Assembly (NCBI RefSeq): GCF_027943255.1
Contig: NC_072894.1
Coordinates: 55,679,601-55,743,600 of the forward strand
Length of the DNA stretch: 64,000 nucleotides
Source: Anastrepha obliqua
Taxonomy: Eukaryota; Arthropoda; Insecta; Diptera; Tephritidae
Reading direction: 5' to 3'
The translations under genes and the position numbers were made by a program. This document shows positions 35,005 through 46,977 of this stretch, in pieces. Positions within the stretch are counted from its first letter, which is position 1; each line of letters starts with the position of its first letter. The notes under the pieces were generated by a model. The model was not told the DNA's origin, did not search any database, and saw only the letters and a list, made by a program, of their open reading frames with translations.

Positions 35005-38000
35005 ATGAAGTTGATGCTAGTTATTTTGGCATGTTTATTACTACATTTAGATGTTATATGTGCCAATTTTTATGGTATTACTGCTGGCGCAAATTTAACT
35101 GATTTTATGCACTTGCGTAAGAAGAGGAGTTTGATATTCAATGGCAGTGGACAACTTAAGGTGATTGGTGTGTATTTGTGTATTATACAAAAAGCTGAAA
35201 ATATTAATCGCAAAATAGAAAATAATAATCAGAAAAAAAATGCCTAAAGTGCGTTGTGATATATGCAAATATACTTGTAGTACAGTAAAACCCGAAAAGG
35301 TGTGTACCACTTTGACTAAAAAGTGCTTGGAATATATTCAGAAAATTCAAAATACAACATACACAGAAGGCGTTGTTCTTAAGCAATGACAGGTGGGCAT
35401 TTCGACCAATTAGGTCTGGGAGCGGCAGGCTAATCACCTACACTGTCAGAAATTAAATAGATTAACGAAAGCAACGGAAGACAAGTCTTGTCGAGGCCCT
35501 ATGCTCCCTAGAGAAGTGAACAAGAAAAAAAAACAAATTTTGGTATAGCCATTAGAGCATTTTCGGTTTTTTTTTCGCATGAGAGCCTTGTAGAGTTTTA
35601 GTTTTGTTCGTTGAGAGAGGACTTTACTGCTCAGTTGCCTACTGAGTCCAAAGTATCACTTGTTGGCAAGAAAGATTCTACGTTGGATTTCAAGGCTGTC
35701 ATTGTTATCGGTGTTAATGCTAGTTCCTAAGTATACGAAGTCCTTTACAACTTCGAAATCATAACTGTCAACAGTGACGTGGGTGCCGATACGCGAGTGC
35801 GCCGATTGTTTGTTTGAAGACAGGAGGTACTTCGTTTTGCCCTCGTTCACCACCAGACCCATTCGCTTTGCCTCTTTATTCAGCTTGGTATCAAACGGCT
35901 CGGAGAGGTCCTTCCCAATTCTGACGGCGCTGCTGGTGTTGGGCAACGTCATCTTGCAAAGCCGTATTAGTTTTGTGGGGATACCAAATTCAGATAACGC
36001 GGCATACAGATAACTCTTTTTCGTACTGTCGAATGCAGCTTTGAAATCGACGAAAAGATGGTGTGTGTCGATTCTTCTTTCTTAGGTCTTTTCCAAGATT
36101 TGGCGTATTGTAAATACATATTTGGTCGATGGTAGACTTTCCAGGTCTAAAGAAACAGTGATAAGCTCCATTAAATTGGTTGATGATGGACTTCAACCTA
36201 TCACACAATACGTTCGCTAAAGCCTTATAAGCGACATTTAGAAGACTAATCCCGCGGTAATTGGCACAGATTGCAGGATCGCCCTTCTTATGGATTGGGC
36301 AGAGCACACTTAAATTCCAATCGGCAGGCATGCTTTCATCCGACCATATTTTGCATAGAAGCTGATGCATGCACCTTACCAGCTCCTCGCCGCCAAGTTT
36401 GAATAGCTCAGCCGGCAGTCCGTCGGCGCCTGCGGCTTTGCTGTTCTTTAGCCGTTACGTTATGTTACGTTTACGTCATGAACGTACTATATACTATGAA
36501 CAGTTATAATCAAGAAAACGACTTTTCCTACCCTAAACACACTTTCAAGAGGCTCTTCAAGACTAACATCCCGTCAAGAAGGCAGGGAAAACTCAAAGTC
36601 CATGGAGAAGAGTGAAAATGAAATTTTTGGATAGATCCCAGCGAAAAAATAAAGTAGGCTATGGAGTTTTTTCAAGCGTCTACCAGTCAGAATATAATTG
36701 TAATAAAAACTACGATAAATATTTTCTCCAATAGCATCAAATCAATGGAGTTATATATATTAATTGGCGCGTACACCCTTTTTGGGTGTTTGGCCGAGCT
36801 CCCCCTCCTATTTGTGGTGTGCGTCTTGATGTTGTTCCACAAGTGGAGGGACCTACAGTTTCAAACCGACTCCGAACGGCAGATATTTTTATGAGGAGCT
36901 TTTTCATGGCAGAAATACTCACGGAGGTTTGCCATTGTCTGCCGAGGGGCGACCGCTATTAGAAAAATGTTTTTCTTAATTTTGGTATTTCACCAAGATT
37001 CGAACCTATGTACGTTCTCTCTGTGAATTCCGTATGTTAGTCACGCACCAACCATTCGGCTACGGCGGCCGAAAATGGAGGTAGTTATACTAAAATCAAG
37101 GAAATACCTGGGAGCCATAAATTATATTAGCAGCGTCTTCAAGGTCAGTCTTATATGGGTTCCGGCACATAGAGGTATTGAAGAAAATTGCAAGGCCGAT
37201 GAGCTAGTCAGAAAGGGTACTAATCTTCCACTGCTTGAAAACAGAGGCAATATTGGAACTCCTATGGCAACTTGCAAATTAAGGATAAAGAATAATATTC
37301 GCCATGCTATTTGACTGCAAATAGGTAAGAAAGGTCAGGAAAGTTGCTTAAGCTCTCAAGAGAGAACATCTTCGAGATGTTTACCTTCGGGTTTGTGTCA
37401 TCGATCATTGGCGGGTACGCACTCTTCTAGGCTAGATGCTAGATGTATTTTCTCCTGAATGCAGCAGAAGTTGTAAAGACAGGAAGAAACAGTAGAACAC
37501 TTCTTCTGTAATTGTCCAGCCTCAGCTAGGAGTGGAGCAAGGTTGTTAGGAAAAAGCCATTTCGACTCTTTTAAAGAACACTATCCGGTCTTTGGATAAA
37601 AGCTATTCTATGCATCATAACAGCATCTAAATGGTTCCATATTGAATAAACCATAGGGTTCCGTGTTACACAGTCGTACTACAACGGACCTACAGGTCTT
37701 AGTGAGTTGGCTATTCTAAGCTGACTGCCACAAAAAATCTTTGTTAATTTTCCGTGCTATAATTTTTCAGGTATTATTGTTTTTTAATATTTCTTGAATT
37801 TAATGCACACTTTTTATTTTGTTTTTAAAATAAAGTCTAAATAATAAGACATATCTTTTCCCTTGTTTTGTTGTTGCTCCCTTCTATGCGGGTGCATGGC
37901 TCTGTGTAGAAGAAAGTTGAATTTGCTCGGAATTGCTTTTCTGGACAGTAACGCGGATGTTGCATATACACAATTAGTTAGATCAACTAGATTTATAAAG

Positions 38001-38846
38001 TCCACTTGCTCGCCCTTACTGATATTCCGAAACTTTCAGCATACTTTTGTATGCAGGTGCGGTTAAACCGTTGAACTAGGACGAATAAATTCATTATTTC
38101 TTTATGGGTACATACATTTTTACATTTATGCGATTCAGTCTTCCTTTCATCTACCATAAGCAAATGTGATAGAGTATTACAAAATTTATCCATTGCCTAT
38201 TGAAAACAGAAATAGCCATATTGAACCACAAATATTAAAAAATTCATAATTACTAATATAAATTCTGTTGCTCATTGCAGTTATCCGTTGGTCCCTCGGA
38301 ACAAGTCGATTTAGCCGACCCGATATCGTGGCGTTCACTTGTCTGCTCGCACAGTTTACAGGGCGGGCATTACTCAATTCCCAGCTCTCCACTTTATCCC
38401 TGGGACAAATGGGAGGATACGTTTGCGCGCCAAACAAGGCGTCTACATGACAATCCACTTGGATTCGATAATTATATTTATGAGTCAGATGATTCACGAT
38501 TGTTTGTGTACACTGTGCTGGAAACGTTAATGAATCGGCGTGGTGTAAACGGCCACCAGTGTTTGTTGCGTTCCATATGCCAAAATGCACAAGTGGGCCA
38601 ACATGTGGGCGTGTTGTCGGAACTGTTGGACGTGGTGTTGACGTAAGTTTTCTTGTCTGCTGTATGATTATTTTACATAATTTACCAATGGGTACATTTT
38701 GTATTTGCAGGCCGGGCATGGAAGATTTAGACAAAAGCTATCGTGTGGCGCGGGAGGCCGGTGCTGGCGATGCGGATTGTTTAAAACTTTATTCCGAATG
38801 CCCGGCGGGTGTCAATCTACTCGATAGTTATTTAGATTATCTCTGA
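35005..38846 (+). CDS. DM4/12-domain secreted protein, gene 2 (217 aa)
   Basis: Exons 35005-35160, 38281-38642 and 38711-38846, with GT-AG borders, phases 0 and 2 as in gene 1. The ATG at 35005 is chosen because it opens a clean signal peptide (residues 1-20); the frame extends 9 bp upstream without another ATG. Following parts: RKKRSLIFNGSGQ (38-50), SPLYPWDKWEDTFAR (88-102), and a DM4/12 domain with C146, C152, C196 and C203. The four cysteines have exactly the spacing of gene 1 (C-x5-C, 43 residues between, C-x6-C). Intron 1 (3120 bp) carries two LINE fragments and a full SINE; intron 2 is 68 bp. No canonical poly(A) signal was seen in the first 150 bp downstream. Coding sequence is more GC-rich than gene 1. 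Secretion is predicted from the signal peptide; the function of the family is unknown. Confidence 0.9.
35480..35532 (+). mobile_element. RTE-like LINE 3' terminus
   Basis: ACAAGTCTTGTCGAGGCCCT followed by ATGCTCC resembles 63700-63735, the 3' end of the RTE-like element. Only the last 50 bp or so are present. Confidence 0.55.
35572..36450 (-). mobile_element. LINE reverse-transcriptase fragment (copy A)
   Basis: Minus strand from about 36450: NSKAAGADGLPAELFKLGGE, WNLSVLCPIHKKGDPAICAN, RGISLLNVAYKALANVLCDR, RPGKSTIDQI, the catalytic block HLFVDFKAAFDST (frameshifted), MTLPNTSSAVRIGKDLSEPF, VNEGKTKYLLSSNK and DFVYLGTSIN. The segment containing YADD is deleted between PFDTK and LNKEAKRMG. This is a non-LTR RT of the same family as 41280 and 49470. 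It lies in intron 1 of DM4/12 gene 2, antisense. Confidence 0.88.
36768..37071 (-). repeat. Full-length tRNA-derived SINE (copy 7)
   Basis: The best complete copy. On the minus strand it reads: tRNA head from 37071 (GGCCGCCGTAGCCGAATGGT, A box; AGGTTCGAATCTTGG, B box), then the body (CTAATAGCGGTCGCCCCTCG; CATGAAAAAGCTCCTCATAA; ATATCTGCCGTTCGGAGTCG), ending CCAAACACCCAAAAAGGGTG then TACGCGCCAATTAATATAT. About 304 bp. The AT-rich tail fits L1-independent insect SINEs. It lies within intron 1 of DM4/12 gene 2. Confidence 0.95.
37072..37735 (+). mobile_element. Non-LTR retrotransposon RNase H and tail fragment
   Basis: Starts exactly at the SINE border. Contains LIWVPAHRGIEENCKADELV (RNase H His block), REHLRDVYLRVCVIDHWRVR then TLLG, a Cys-containing EHFFCNCPASARS-like segment near 37495, and WFHIE just before 37650. 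Several stops. Related tail at 61250. In intron 1 of gene 2. Confidence 0.8.
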
Positions 38847-38859
38847 TATAGGAAATATG

Positions 38860-40045
38860 CAAAATGCGGGTAGAGTATTGGATTTAAACAAATATTTTTT
38901 TTTTTTGTAAAGTATGTAAAGTATGTATGTATGCATTTGTATATATGAATCAAAGGATTAATAGTAAATATATTCGTAAGTTAAAAATACAGAAGTAAAA
39001 AATATGTTGTCAATCAGCTAATCAGGCGGAAGTGTTCGTGCGTTTATTCAAAATATTTTCATTTCCGCAGAAACATTAACAACTCCCCCCATTTGAGTAT
39101 AAACACCCAACAACAGACACACAGACACAAACCAGAGGATGATATGCCGTTATCACGGCTTTATCCTCAGGCGTGCTTATGGTGTTGTTTGTTTTTGTTT
39201 TGCTTTCGTACTGTTTTTACCTCCAGGCATTCCTTTGTTTCCAACATGTCGGGGTTGGCTGAGTGACTGAATGGATGGCTGCCTGCACGCAAAGCAGTAA
39301 GTAAATCAGTATGAAATCTACTTCACTGAAAGCGCGATTCAGCGTGAAAGCGTGGCAGCACAAATTCGACATGCTATGACTGCTATGAACTTAGTTGTCA
39401 GAAATCATTTGGTATTCAAGTTGCATGCAACATGAGGCTCTATGTTCACCGTCGACTCCAAGCAAAAGTTTGTAGTCGAAAGTCATCAGCACTTCTATGC
39501 ATGCAGCTTTGTCTTAAGTTTAGTGAATCAGTCTGCCAGTCATATGACACACATTCATACATACTTCTTTTCAGTTCAGTCAGCTAACTTCCCTTCGAAG
39601 CGGTTACAAATATAGATATGTATGTATATACATAAATGTATGTACATGTATTCGTATAGAGCACCTAAAGTATGATACCTTGTGCTAGTCGGTCTAGTGA
39701 CGAAAGCCGGTTGAAATGAGCAGGGCGTAAATATTGAGTGATTTTTAGCTTGAGCACGTACGTAGAGTAGCGCCAAGGATGTCGATAGTCTGAGCATCAT
39801 CTTTGTAAGCAATCATCATTAGCCCATCAAGCATAGCGGAGCCCCATCAACATATCGATGGTAATGGTGGAAGACAAACTTTTACGATACAAAGTGTGAT
39901 TTAAAAGCCTTCGTGTAGGATTACCACAAACCAGTGTGCAAGTGCTTATTAAATATAGACAAACTTAGCGTTCAGGCCAATCTACTGTACCATTCGGAGC
40001 TTTCTATGGTTTTATGCTGCTTAAGAATAATGTATGGATTTAATT
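38860..40045. other. Intergenic downstream of DM4/12 gene 2
   Basis: Simple TATG repeats near 38925 and 39620; no gene recognised. Confidence 0.45.
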
Positions 40046-40047
40046 AT

Positions 40048-40125
40048 AAACTGTTCCACGGCAGAAATACGCGTGGAAATTTGGCAATGTGGAGATGTCG
40101 AAATTGGCCGCTATTTAGAAATCCC
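40048..40125 (-). repeat. tRNA-derived SINE scrap (copy 8)
   Basis: TTCCACGGCAGAAATACGCG then GTGGAAATTTGGCAATG and GGCCGCTATTTAGAAA keep the order of SINE body blocks, heavily mutated. Confidence 0.4.
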
Positions 40126-41190
40126 TTTGTTCTTTAAACTTTCTTCTCTTTCGGATTTTCAAAATGAAGCTAGTAAAGTAATGTTTCGACACCCTTCAGC
40201 ACCTGATAAAACCATAGATAGTGGGCATTGATCTGCGATGACATCTGCCCCGAAAGGGATTGAGACAGATGTCGACTATGTCCGAAGGTCCGGTTAAATT
40301 GGTATTTCTAGGGTAAATATTTTGTAAGAAAGGTACATTCTTCCTTTAGTCTTTTTTAGGAAGCCTAAAGGTCTACAAAGTACAGAGATTATGTACGTGA
40401 TATCGTGTTGTCAGATTTCAACATTCTAGTAAGAATAGTTTTGATGCTGTCGAATTTCCTTCTGTTGGTACTTTTATCATCAGAGTCTAATCGTATTAAA
40501 TACGAGTACAATAACTTTCTCCTACCTCTTTAACTCCCTGTTAAGTTTCTAATTAAGCGGTCACTTTTTTCTGTAGCCACGCTTTAGTCTTTATCACATA
40601 AATTATTTTCGAGTACAATGAAATTGAATTTTCCACAGTGGCTGTATAAGAGTTCATGGGTAGTGAATTTATTAACAATCCTTGCATTGGCGAATTTTTC
40701 CTTATAGGTAAGTATAAGTATACAGCTGCTTTACCGCATTCGGGCGTAGCTACGGTACAAGTACATATAATATATGAACCGAATCAAAAATCAATCAAAC
40801 GAGCGAATTCACGAAAAAACTTGATTTGTTGTTGTTTGTGGTAAGAAGTATATCCACTGCCATTTCATGACGAAACCGCCTTTGATACTTACAACTTCAA
40901 CAACGAATTCACGCAGAACGCTTCTTTAGAGTGCTTATGGTCCTCAGAAACTTCCTATAATTTCTTTGATTTCGCGATTTCAGTCTGTGCTGCGTACTTG
41001 AACGTAGTGGAGTACCGGAAAATGAGAAATCTTTCGAATGTGCCGGGAGAAGATTTGAGAAAGAATTGTGGAATAGATTATTAAATATACAAACTCCTCC
41101 TGTTTTCGCATTTTGCGTTTGCTAACAACTATTCTATTGGTCATATAATTGCTTTATTCGGAGTCACGTCTCTATAGGAGATGAAATGAT
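40126..41190. other. Intergenic, nothing recognised
   Basis: No frame with recognisable content. Confidence 0.4.
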
Positions 41191-41194
41191 AGAA

Positions 41195-41275
41195 AACGTA
41201 TTTTCTAATACCAGTCGCACCTCGACAGACAATGGGAAACCTCCAAGTCTATTTTTGTTTCTTAAAAATTCATTC
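41195..41275 (+). repeat. tRNA-derived SINE scrap (copy 9)
   Basis: TTTTCTAATACCAGTCGCAC, CTCGACAGACAATGGGAAAC and CTCCAAGTCTATTTTTG match the SINE body; it is followed at once by a LINE fragment. Confidence 0.65.
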
Positions 41276-41279
41276 TGAA

Positions 41280-41634
41280 CGAGGACAAAGAGAAGTACCT
41301 CCTGTTATCAAACCAACAGCGGCAAACTCGTGTATCGGCATCCACGTCACTGTTGACAGTTATAACTTCGAGGCTGTAAGAGACTTCGTTTATTTAGGAA
41401 CCAGCATTAACACCTATAACAATGTCAGCCTGGAAATTCAAAGGAGAATATCTCTTGCCAAAAGGAGCCACTTTGGACTAAGTAGGCAATTGAGTAGTAA
41501 AGTTCTCTTTCGACGAACAAAACTAACACTTAATGAGACTCTCATCATGCCCGTCCTAACGTATGGCGCAGAAACTTGGACGATGACAACATCCGATGGG
41601 ACGCCTCTTGGAGTGCTTAAGCGGGAAAATTGAT
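41280..41634 (+). mobile_element. LINE RT C-terminal fragment (copy B)
   Basis: Plus strand: IHVTVDSYNFEAVRDFVYLG, TSINTYNNVSLEIQRRISLA, FGLSRQLSSK and MPVLTYGAETWTM, the post-RT region of the LINE family at 35572 and 49470. It lacks the catalytic domain. Confidence 0.88.
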
Positions 41635-41729
41635 TTTTTTCGGTATTTCGAAAGTATAGTATCTTAAGAATATACTGTGAAATTTTCATGCGGAAATTCC
41701 TATTCCCATTAACTATGCAGAGAGCAGTC

Positions 41730-42330
41730 CGGGCGCACCTCAAACTTTAAACTCAGTTATCTCGAAACTGTATTTTTAAAAACTGTTCGTATTGTAGCTC
41801 AAAAAGTTATCGACCGATTTGCTTGAAGTTTGGTGAGGCCTTTCTGTACATTACTATCGGAAAGATAAACGTAAAATTTCAGATATTTCGCGTTGATAAA
41901 TTACTTTTTGGTGGTTAAAAATATCAATAAAATAGCCCTAAATTCTTCAAAGGCTTATTTTTATAATTAATTTTATACTTGTTTTTTTATTTTATATTTC
42001 GCCTGAAGTAGAAACAGGTTGACCTAAAATGCCAATAAAAACTGAAAGCGGCGATTTGTTGTCCATTAATAGTACATTAAAAATCCGCTTGAATTAAAAT
42101 CCTAGCTGATCCTTTTTTCGAGATATGTGGATTTTAGCATTTTCGAAAATTTTTTCATAATTAAGCGATAATGTATCTTGGCGGTGCTATTATTTAAGCG
42201 TGCAAGTGTATGTGTTTGTATGTGTGTCCATATACATACGTGATAAAGCACTAAACTCGCTATTTCGATTAATCAAATAAAATTAGTTTAAAAAATCACG
42301 GCTATGCAGCGCATTGTATACCGGACACTC
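41730..42330. repeat. Repeat-like flank of the Cys-rich gene
   Basis: ACTCAGTTATCTCGAAACTG and CTCAAAAAGTTATCGACCGA recur in altered form at 53210-53280 (CTCGAAAAGTTATTGACCGA). The segment probably belongs to the same element as the gene that follows. Confidence 0.5.
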
Positions 42331-42429
42331 CGGCAACAGAAAATAGAAGCCTATTCTTTTCATAGCCGCTGATTTTCATTTGTACCTTATTCATCAGTAA
42401 AAGTAATCTCTTCAGAAATTTCGTTATTT

Positions 42430-44035
42430 ATGGTTTGCAAGATCATGGGAAAAAATATTCTTTCAACTCACTTAGATCATAAATGCGATCACCAAGAAAA
42501 TAGGTGGAAATTATGTGCAAAATGTGGTAAAAAAATCTTTTTTGGCAACCGTCAAAGATCAGAATTTTTAATTACTGAAAATCTTGCTGGTTTAATTAAA
42601 AAGCATGTCAACGATAATTTTGACGACTCCAATTCTAAATTTCCCATTAGCATTTGTAGTACTTGTCGAAAAACTATAATGGAACGAGAGAAGGGTAATG
42701 CAAAGAGGCCACTTCCAACAATGCCTAACTACGAGGACATGAAGTTAGCAAAAGAAACCAGAAAAACTTATGATTGTAATTGTTTTATATGTCTAACGGC
42801 ACGATACAAAGGTCACTCTAAAATAGTTAAGGGCAATGATCATGTACGAACTTTTCATACTATAATAGATGAAAGTTGTGGTCTTTATGGAGCTGCTTCA
42901 AATGCTCAACTTCCCTCTACAAGTGGACATAGTACTGCTGAAAAGAGAGCGTCCATGAACATTTGCAGTAAATGTTTTAAAAAAAGGCAAAGGTGTGCGT
43001 CATTCATGTGGCGTAGGTCCTGCTTCATCTCGTGCTCGTGAAAACGCCTTGAGTTTAGTAGAAAAACTACCAGAAAAGCAACAAAACCAAGTAGTAACAT
43101 CGATTTTACGAAAAAGGTCCGAAGCATGTACGAACGATGGTGATATTTTATTATATAAAACAGGGTCTAAAATGAGGGTAACTTTGAATAAAAAAATTGA
43201 AAACGAATTTGTTTTTAATACTGAAGGGTTAGACACATTCCAATCGACTACTGGACAGCCAACTGCTTCAGCAACGTATCCTTGCCCTTACTGTTTCATC
43301 ACTTTGAGTGAACTGCAAAGTTGTGGAAAATTGCGTGGTGGTGCCGATAAAGAAGAATTGATGGAATTTGACTTAGATAATAAAATTTTGAAAACATTCA
43401 AAAATTTAAATGATGATTACAATAAATTTAAATGTTTTGGCAAAGATAAAAAGTATGCTAAGGAGTGCCACAGTACAATAAATATGCCTCTCTTTTTTTA
43501 TGAAAAAGAATCGGAGAATGAAGATGTCCTTATTGATGAAGAAGAAGATGACATCAACATGTACGTTCTTCAGAAATGTGTTTTGCCTGAACTTCATCTT
43601 TTACAAGGATTTACAAACCACCTATTCTGGAACGGCATAGTCCCTGCTGTAGGGCGTGAAAAGGGTCTGCTTTGGCCATCAACATTGAAGTTAGTAGCAA
43701 AAAATTATCAGGGTGAAATTTTCGAGGGTAATGGCTGCCGAAAACTTCTGCAAGAATCGAATAAACTACTTGATTCTGAAATTTGCGAGCATGTTGGTCC
43801 TTTGAAATTACAGCCATACGTCGCTGCTTTTAGGACAATGAATAAAATTGTACATGACTGTTTCTCCACGCAACGTGCAAATATTACCGATTTAGATGAG
43901 AACTTAAAACAACTTCGCAAAGATCTAGAAAGTACAGGAACATCTCAGACTCTAAAACTGCATATTATTTTTGATCACTTGAAAGAGGGCATGTCATTAT
44001 TAAACAACGATGGTCTGGGTTTGTGGTCAGAATAG
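42430..44035 (+). pseudogene. Cys-rich TE-like gene of unnamed family, one frameshift and one nonsense
   Basis: Two overlapping frames (42430-43041 and 42995-44035) join if one base is missing in the A7 run at 42979-42985: CSKCFKK in frame one continues as KGVRHSCG in frame two. The combined product would be about 535 residues. Part one has cysteine pairs C29/C32, C76/C79, C116-C121 (CNCFIC) and C179/C182. Part two has YPCPYC, an acidic stretch near the middle, GFTNHLFWNGIVP, and ends HIIFDHLKEGMSLL... GLGLWSE at a TAG where related sequences would be expected to continue. I recall similar proteins in many arthropod and cnidarian genomes, apparently carried by transposable elements, but cannot name the family or assign a reaction. 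No TIR was confirmed. The frameshift could be a sequencing error; the TAG is less easily explained. Confidence 0.6.
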
Positions 44036-44469
44036 GCTGGTGAATATAGGTTCATCCTTTCCGCTAATATGTTAAAGAAAAACCAATTTCAGATCGACAG
44101 ACTAAGAGTAATAAATAAAGAAGTTTGGGACCTCGCGCCGTAGGCAGCCGACAAGAAATTATCCTGAACCGCCATTTTGGAAGAAAAGGAAAACATTTTC
44201 TTTTTGTACTCTCGAAAGGTTAAATAAAGTAGTGATGAAGCTTCAAAATATCATAATATAATTATTTTATCACCTTTAAAAATACGTTTAAAAAATTATC
44301 GATGGACTTACCCCCTTAAAAGAAAGATTCTGCGGAAGATTTTTGGAACTTTGCATGTTGGTGACAGCGAATATCGTAGGCGATAAAACGATGAGCTGCA
44401 TGAGCTTTACGACGACATAGACATAGCGCAGCGAATTGCGTTGTCGTGGTGAAACAAAGCTTTGCATCT

Positions 44470-45075
44470 ATTCACTAAAGACGATCAATTTTTTTTAAGT
44501 GCCTCATTCAGGTTTGATAGCTGATGGGAATAATAATCAGCAGTTATCGTCTGGTTTAGTTCCAGAAGTTCATAATAAACAATACCGGCCATATCATACT
44601 AAATAGACAGGAGAATCTTCTTGGGGTGAAGGCCATCTCTAGGGGCCGGTTCTCGTGTTTCATCTTTATGTAACCATTGGAGTTTGCGAACAGGGTTATT
44701 GTAAAGGACCCATTTTTCATCACCTGTAACGTTACGGTTCAAAAAACTTTCCTTATCAAGCCGTTGCAGCAGCTGAGAACACACATTCACTCTCTGCTGA
44801 AGGTTGGTGACGGAAAGTCTATGCGGAACCCATTTTTGCAGCTTTGAAACCTTTTCCAACTGAACCAGGTGCCTGTGAACTGCTCATGCGATGAATTAGC
44901 CTCTGAGCTATCATACCGACTGCCAAATTTGGCTCAGCTTCCACGAGTTCGAGCAAGGCGTCGGAGTTAAAGACTTTAGGACGACCAGCGCACGGGGCAT
45001 CCTCCACGTCGCAGTTACCACTTCGGAATTTTGAAAACCACTTTTGCGCAGTCCTTACAGTCACGGTATCCGCGC
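44470..45075 (-). mobile_element. Mariner transposase relic, N-terminal half
   Basis: Minus strand: MTVRTAQKWFSKFRSGNCDV, EDAPCAGRPKVFNSDALLEL, VEAEPNLAVGMIAQRL, then a frameshift, KLQKWVPHRLSVTNLQQRVN, NVTGDEKWVLYNNPVRK (first catalytic Asp), EPAPRDGLHPKKILLS and remnants to NLNEALKK near 44480. The second and third catalytic blocks are gone. Confidence 0.88.
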
Positions 45076-45079
45076 GGTT

Positions 45080-45955
45080 GTTGCATTTTTACCACTTTTA
45101 TAAAAAAATACAAAATATGCCTCTTTACGCGTTCGAAGATTCCATTTCATTTCTTAACAACACGTGCTTCTATCCGGGATTAAAATCACTTGTTGAATGC
45201 ACAATATATCAAAGAAAATATAAATATGCAAAGATCGTACAAAGTGAAATTATGGGAAAACTACGCACGAACTTATGGACTGCCCTGATATATGGACAAT
45301 TTTAACTTAGATACGCATTTCTCAATTACATAACTGATATACCTTCTAGCGTGCTGCAAACATTTAAAAACAAAACCTGCTGTTATTACTCGCTATTTCC
45401 AACATACGCTTTTATGTTATTGCTAAGCGATGCTCTTGCAAGGTGTTCGGCCCATTAGGCGAAGTAGTTCTGAGTATATACAAGTAGGTAACATCTTAAC
45501 AAACACCCAGTTTTACGCAAACATGGAACTTTTTGCGAAGTAACTCCATCTCTTTAACAAAGTAGAGACCAAACAAACTAATCAATCTTCGCAGGCATAC
45601 GCACAACAACTTTCCAAAGTTTCATTACAATCATTTGAACTGTATCGAAATAGACAGGCAAATAAAAATGAAAGTTAAAATTACCTTGCAAATTTGGCAA
45701 AGGTTGCGTGCCACAGCGTTCCGAAATTGAAGCAAAAAAAAGGAAAAATTGACATATTCTTCAGTACCACTACGGCCAAGGTAAAAAATATAGCAGGCGC
45801 CTGAAAAATTTGGTGCAAGGCGGAGACTCCAACGGTTTCATTCTCATTGGGTTTTGTTCGAAAGTGTCCCTAAATCGTGGTTACTATGAAACCGAATTGT
45901 TTTGAACCATTTTTTTAAGACTGGTCTCAAAAAGAATTTCGATGTGTGTGTGCCA
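45080..45955. other. Intergenic, nothing recognised
   Basis: No recognisable feature. Confidence 0.4.
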
Positions 45956-46055
45956 CACGAATTGACGCAAAAAGATTGCTGAACCAATTTGATGCTGCTG
46001 TTCTGTGTTCGAACGAAGCCGATCCGATTTTGAAGCAGATGAACGAGAACAACAG
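45945..46055 (+). mobile_element. Mariner transposase scrap
   Basis: FDVCVPHELTQK then, in a shifted frame, LLNQFDAAVLCSNEADPILK: the segment just before the first catalytic Asp of a mariner. About 110 bp. Confidence 0.55.
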
Positions 46056-46200
46056 GGGGAAAAGATGGTGCTAAAATAGTAGTGGCAATTTTAAGTAATC
46101 GTGAATGCTGGATTAACGGTCAGGAATGCTCGGTATGAAATTATTGCTGTAATAGCATAAAGTTTGCAGGCTAATCAAGCCAAAATATTAGCGATTTATT

Positions 46201-46335
46201 ACACTCAGAGGGTCGCCATTGCCTGCCAGGTTATGAGAAAAAACTTTTATTATTAATTGGTGTTTCGTGTCTTGGTTTCCAACCTGTGAATTTTGGAATG
46301 GTGGTCAAGCACAAACCCATCCGGTTACGGCGACT
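46201..46335 (-). repeat. tRNA-derived SINE, head end (copy 10)
   Basis: GGTCGCCATTGCCTGCCAGG, AATTGGTGTTTCGTGTCTTG and the reversed head CAAACCCATCCGGTTACGGC with GACTC. Confidence 0.8.
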
Positions 46336-46339
46336 CTTT

Positions 46340-46975
46340 TAACATGTAAAGTGTTCCTGATTTAAATATTTTAAATCCCTGAAAACCCGAAAATTTAGTA
46401 TATTTTAATATTTGAAAAAGGAATTGCTTGAATACCCATTCTTATCTTTTTCACATATTCGTACAAACATTCCTGTATACAAAAATATACTTTTTGATGC
46501 ATCTGCCAACAAGGCCAACACTGTGCGTAATAAGTAAAACCATGTGTGACAATCTGAAAGTATATGAAAATCTAAGTAAGAAATTAATGGTTAATTCATT
46601 CTTTGAACAAATATATACAGCAATAATATTTCCGTCAAATAGAGAATTTGGTATTAGGTATTAATTATAATTATATTCCTAATAACTGTATGCCTTAGTA
46701 TGGATCTCATTATATTATATAAAAAAAAAATATAAAATTTGATATGTTTCAAGAGAGAAACATATGGTTATTTAACGCAGAACGTGTTTCGCTCTTCGGG
46801 ATTTATTAGTCGGAACGACTAACACCAACTATGAATTTAAAAATCATGTATTTCAGGTTTTTGTTAAATGCATATTCCTTTCTATAATACATATAATAAA
46901 TAAAATGGCAAATGACTTCCAAGGAAGATACGAAGTGGAGCGCGTACGATTCGACGAACAGAGTTAAAAACACTA
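46340..46975. other. AT-rich intergenic, nothing recognised
   Basis: No recognisable feature. Confidence 0.4.
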
Positions 46976-46977
46976 TA

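Noticed and set aside
36737..36922. Minus frame reading MSISAMKKLLIKISAVRSRF and onwards
   Set aside because: Lies wholly inside the SINE body; related frames occur in other copies (for example 59977-60171), so it is not a gene.
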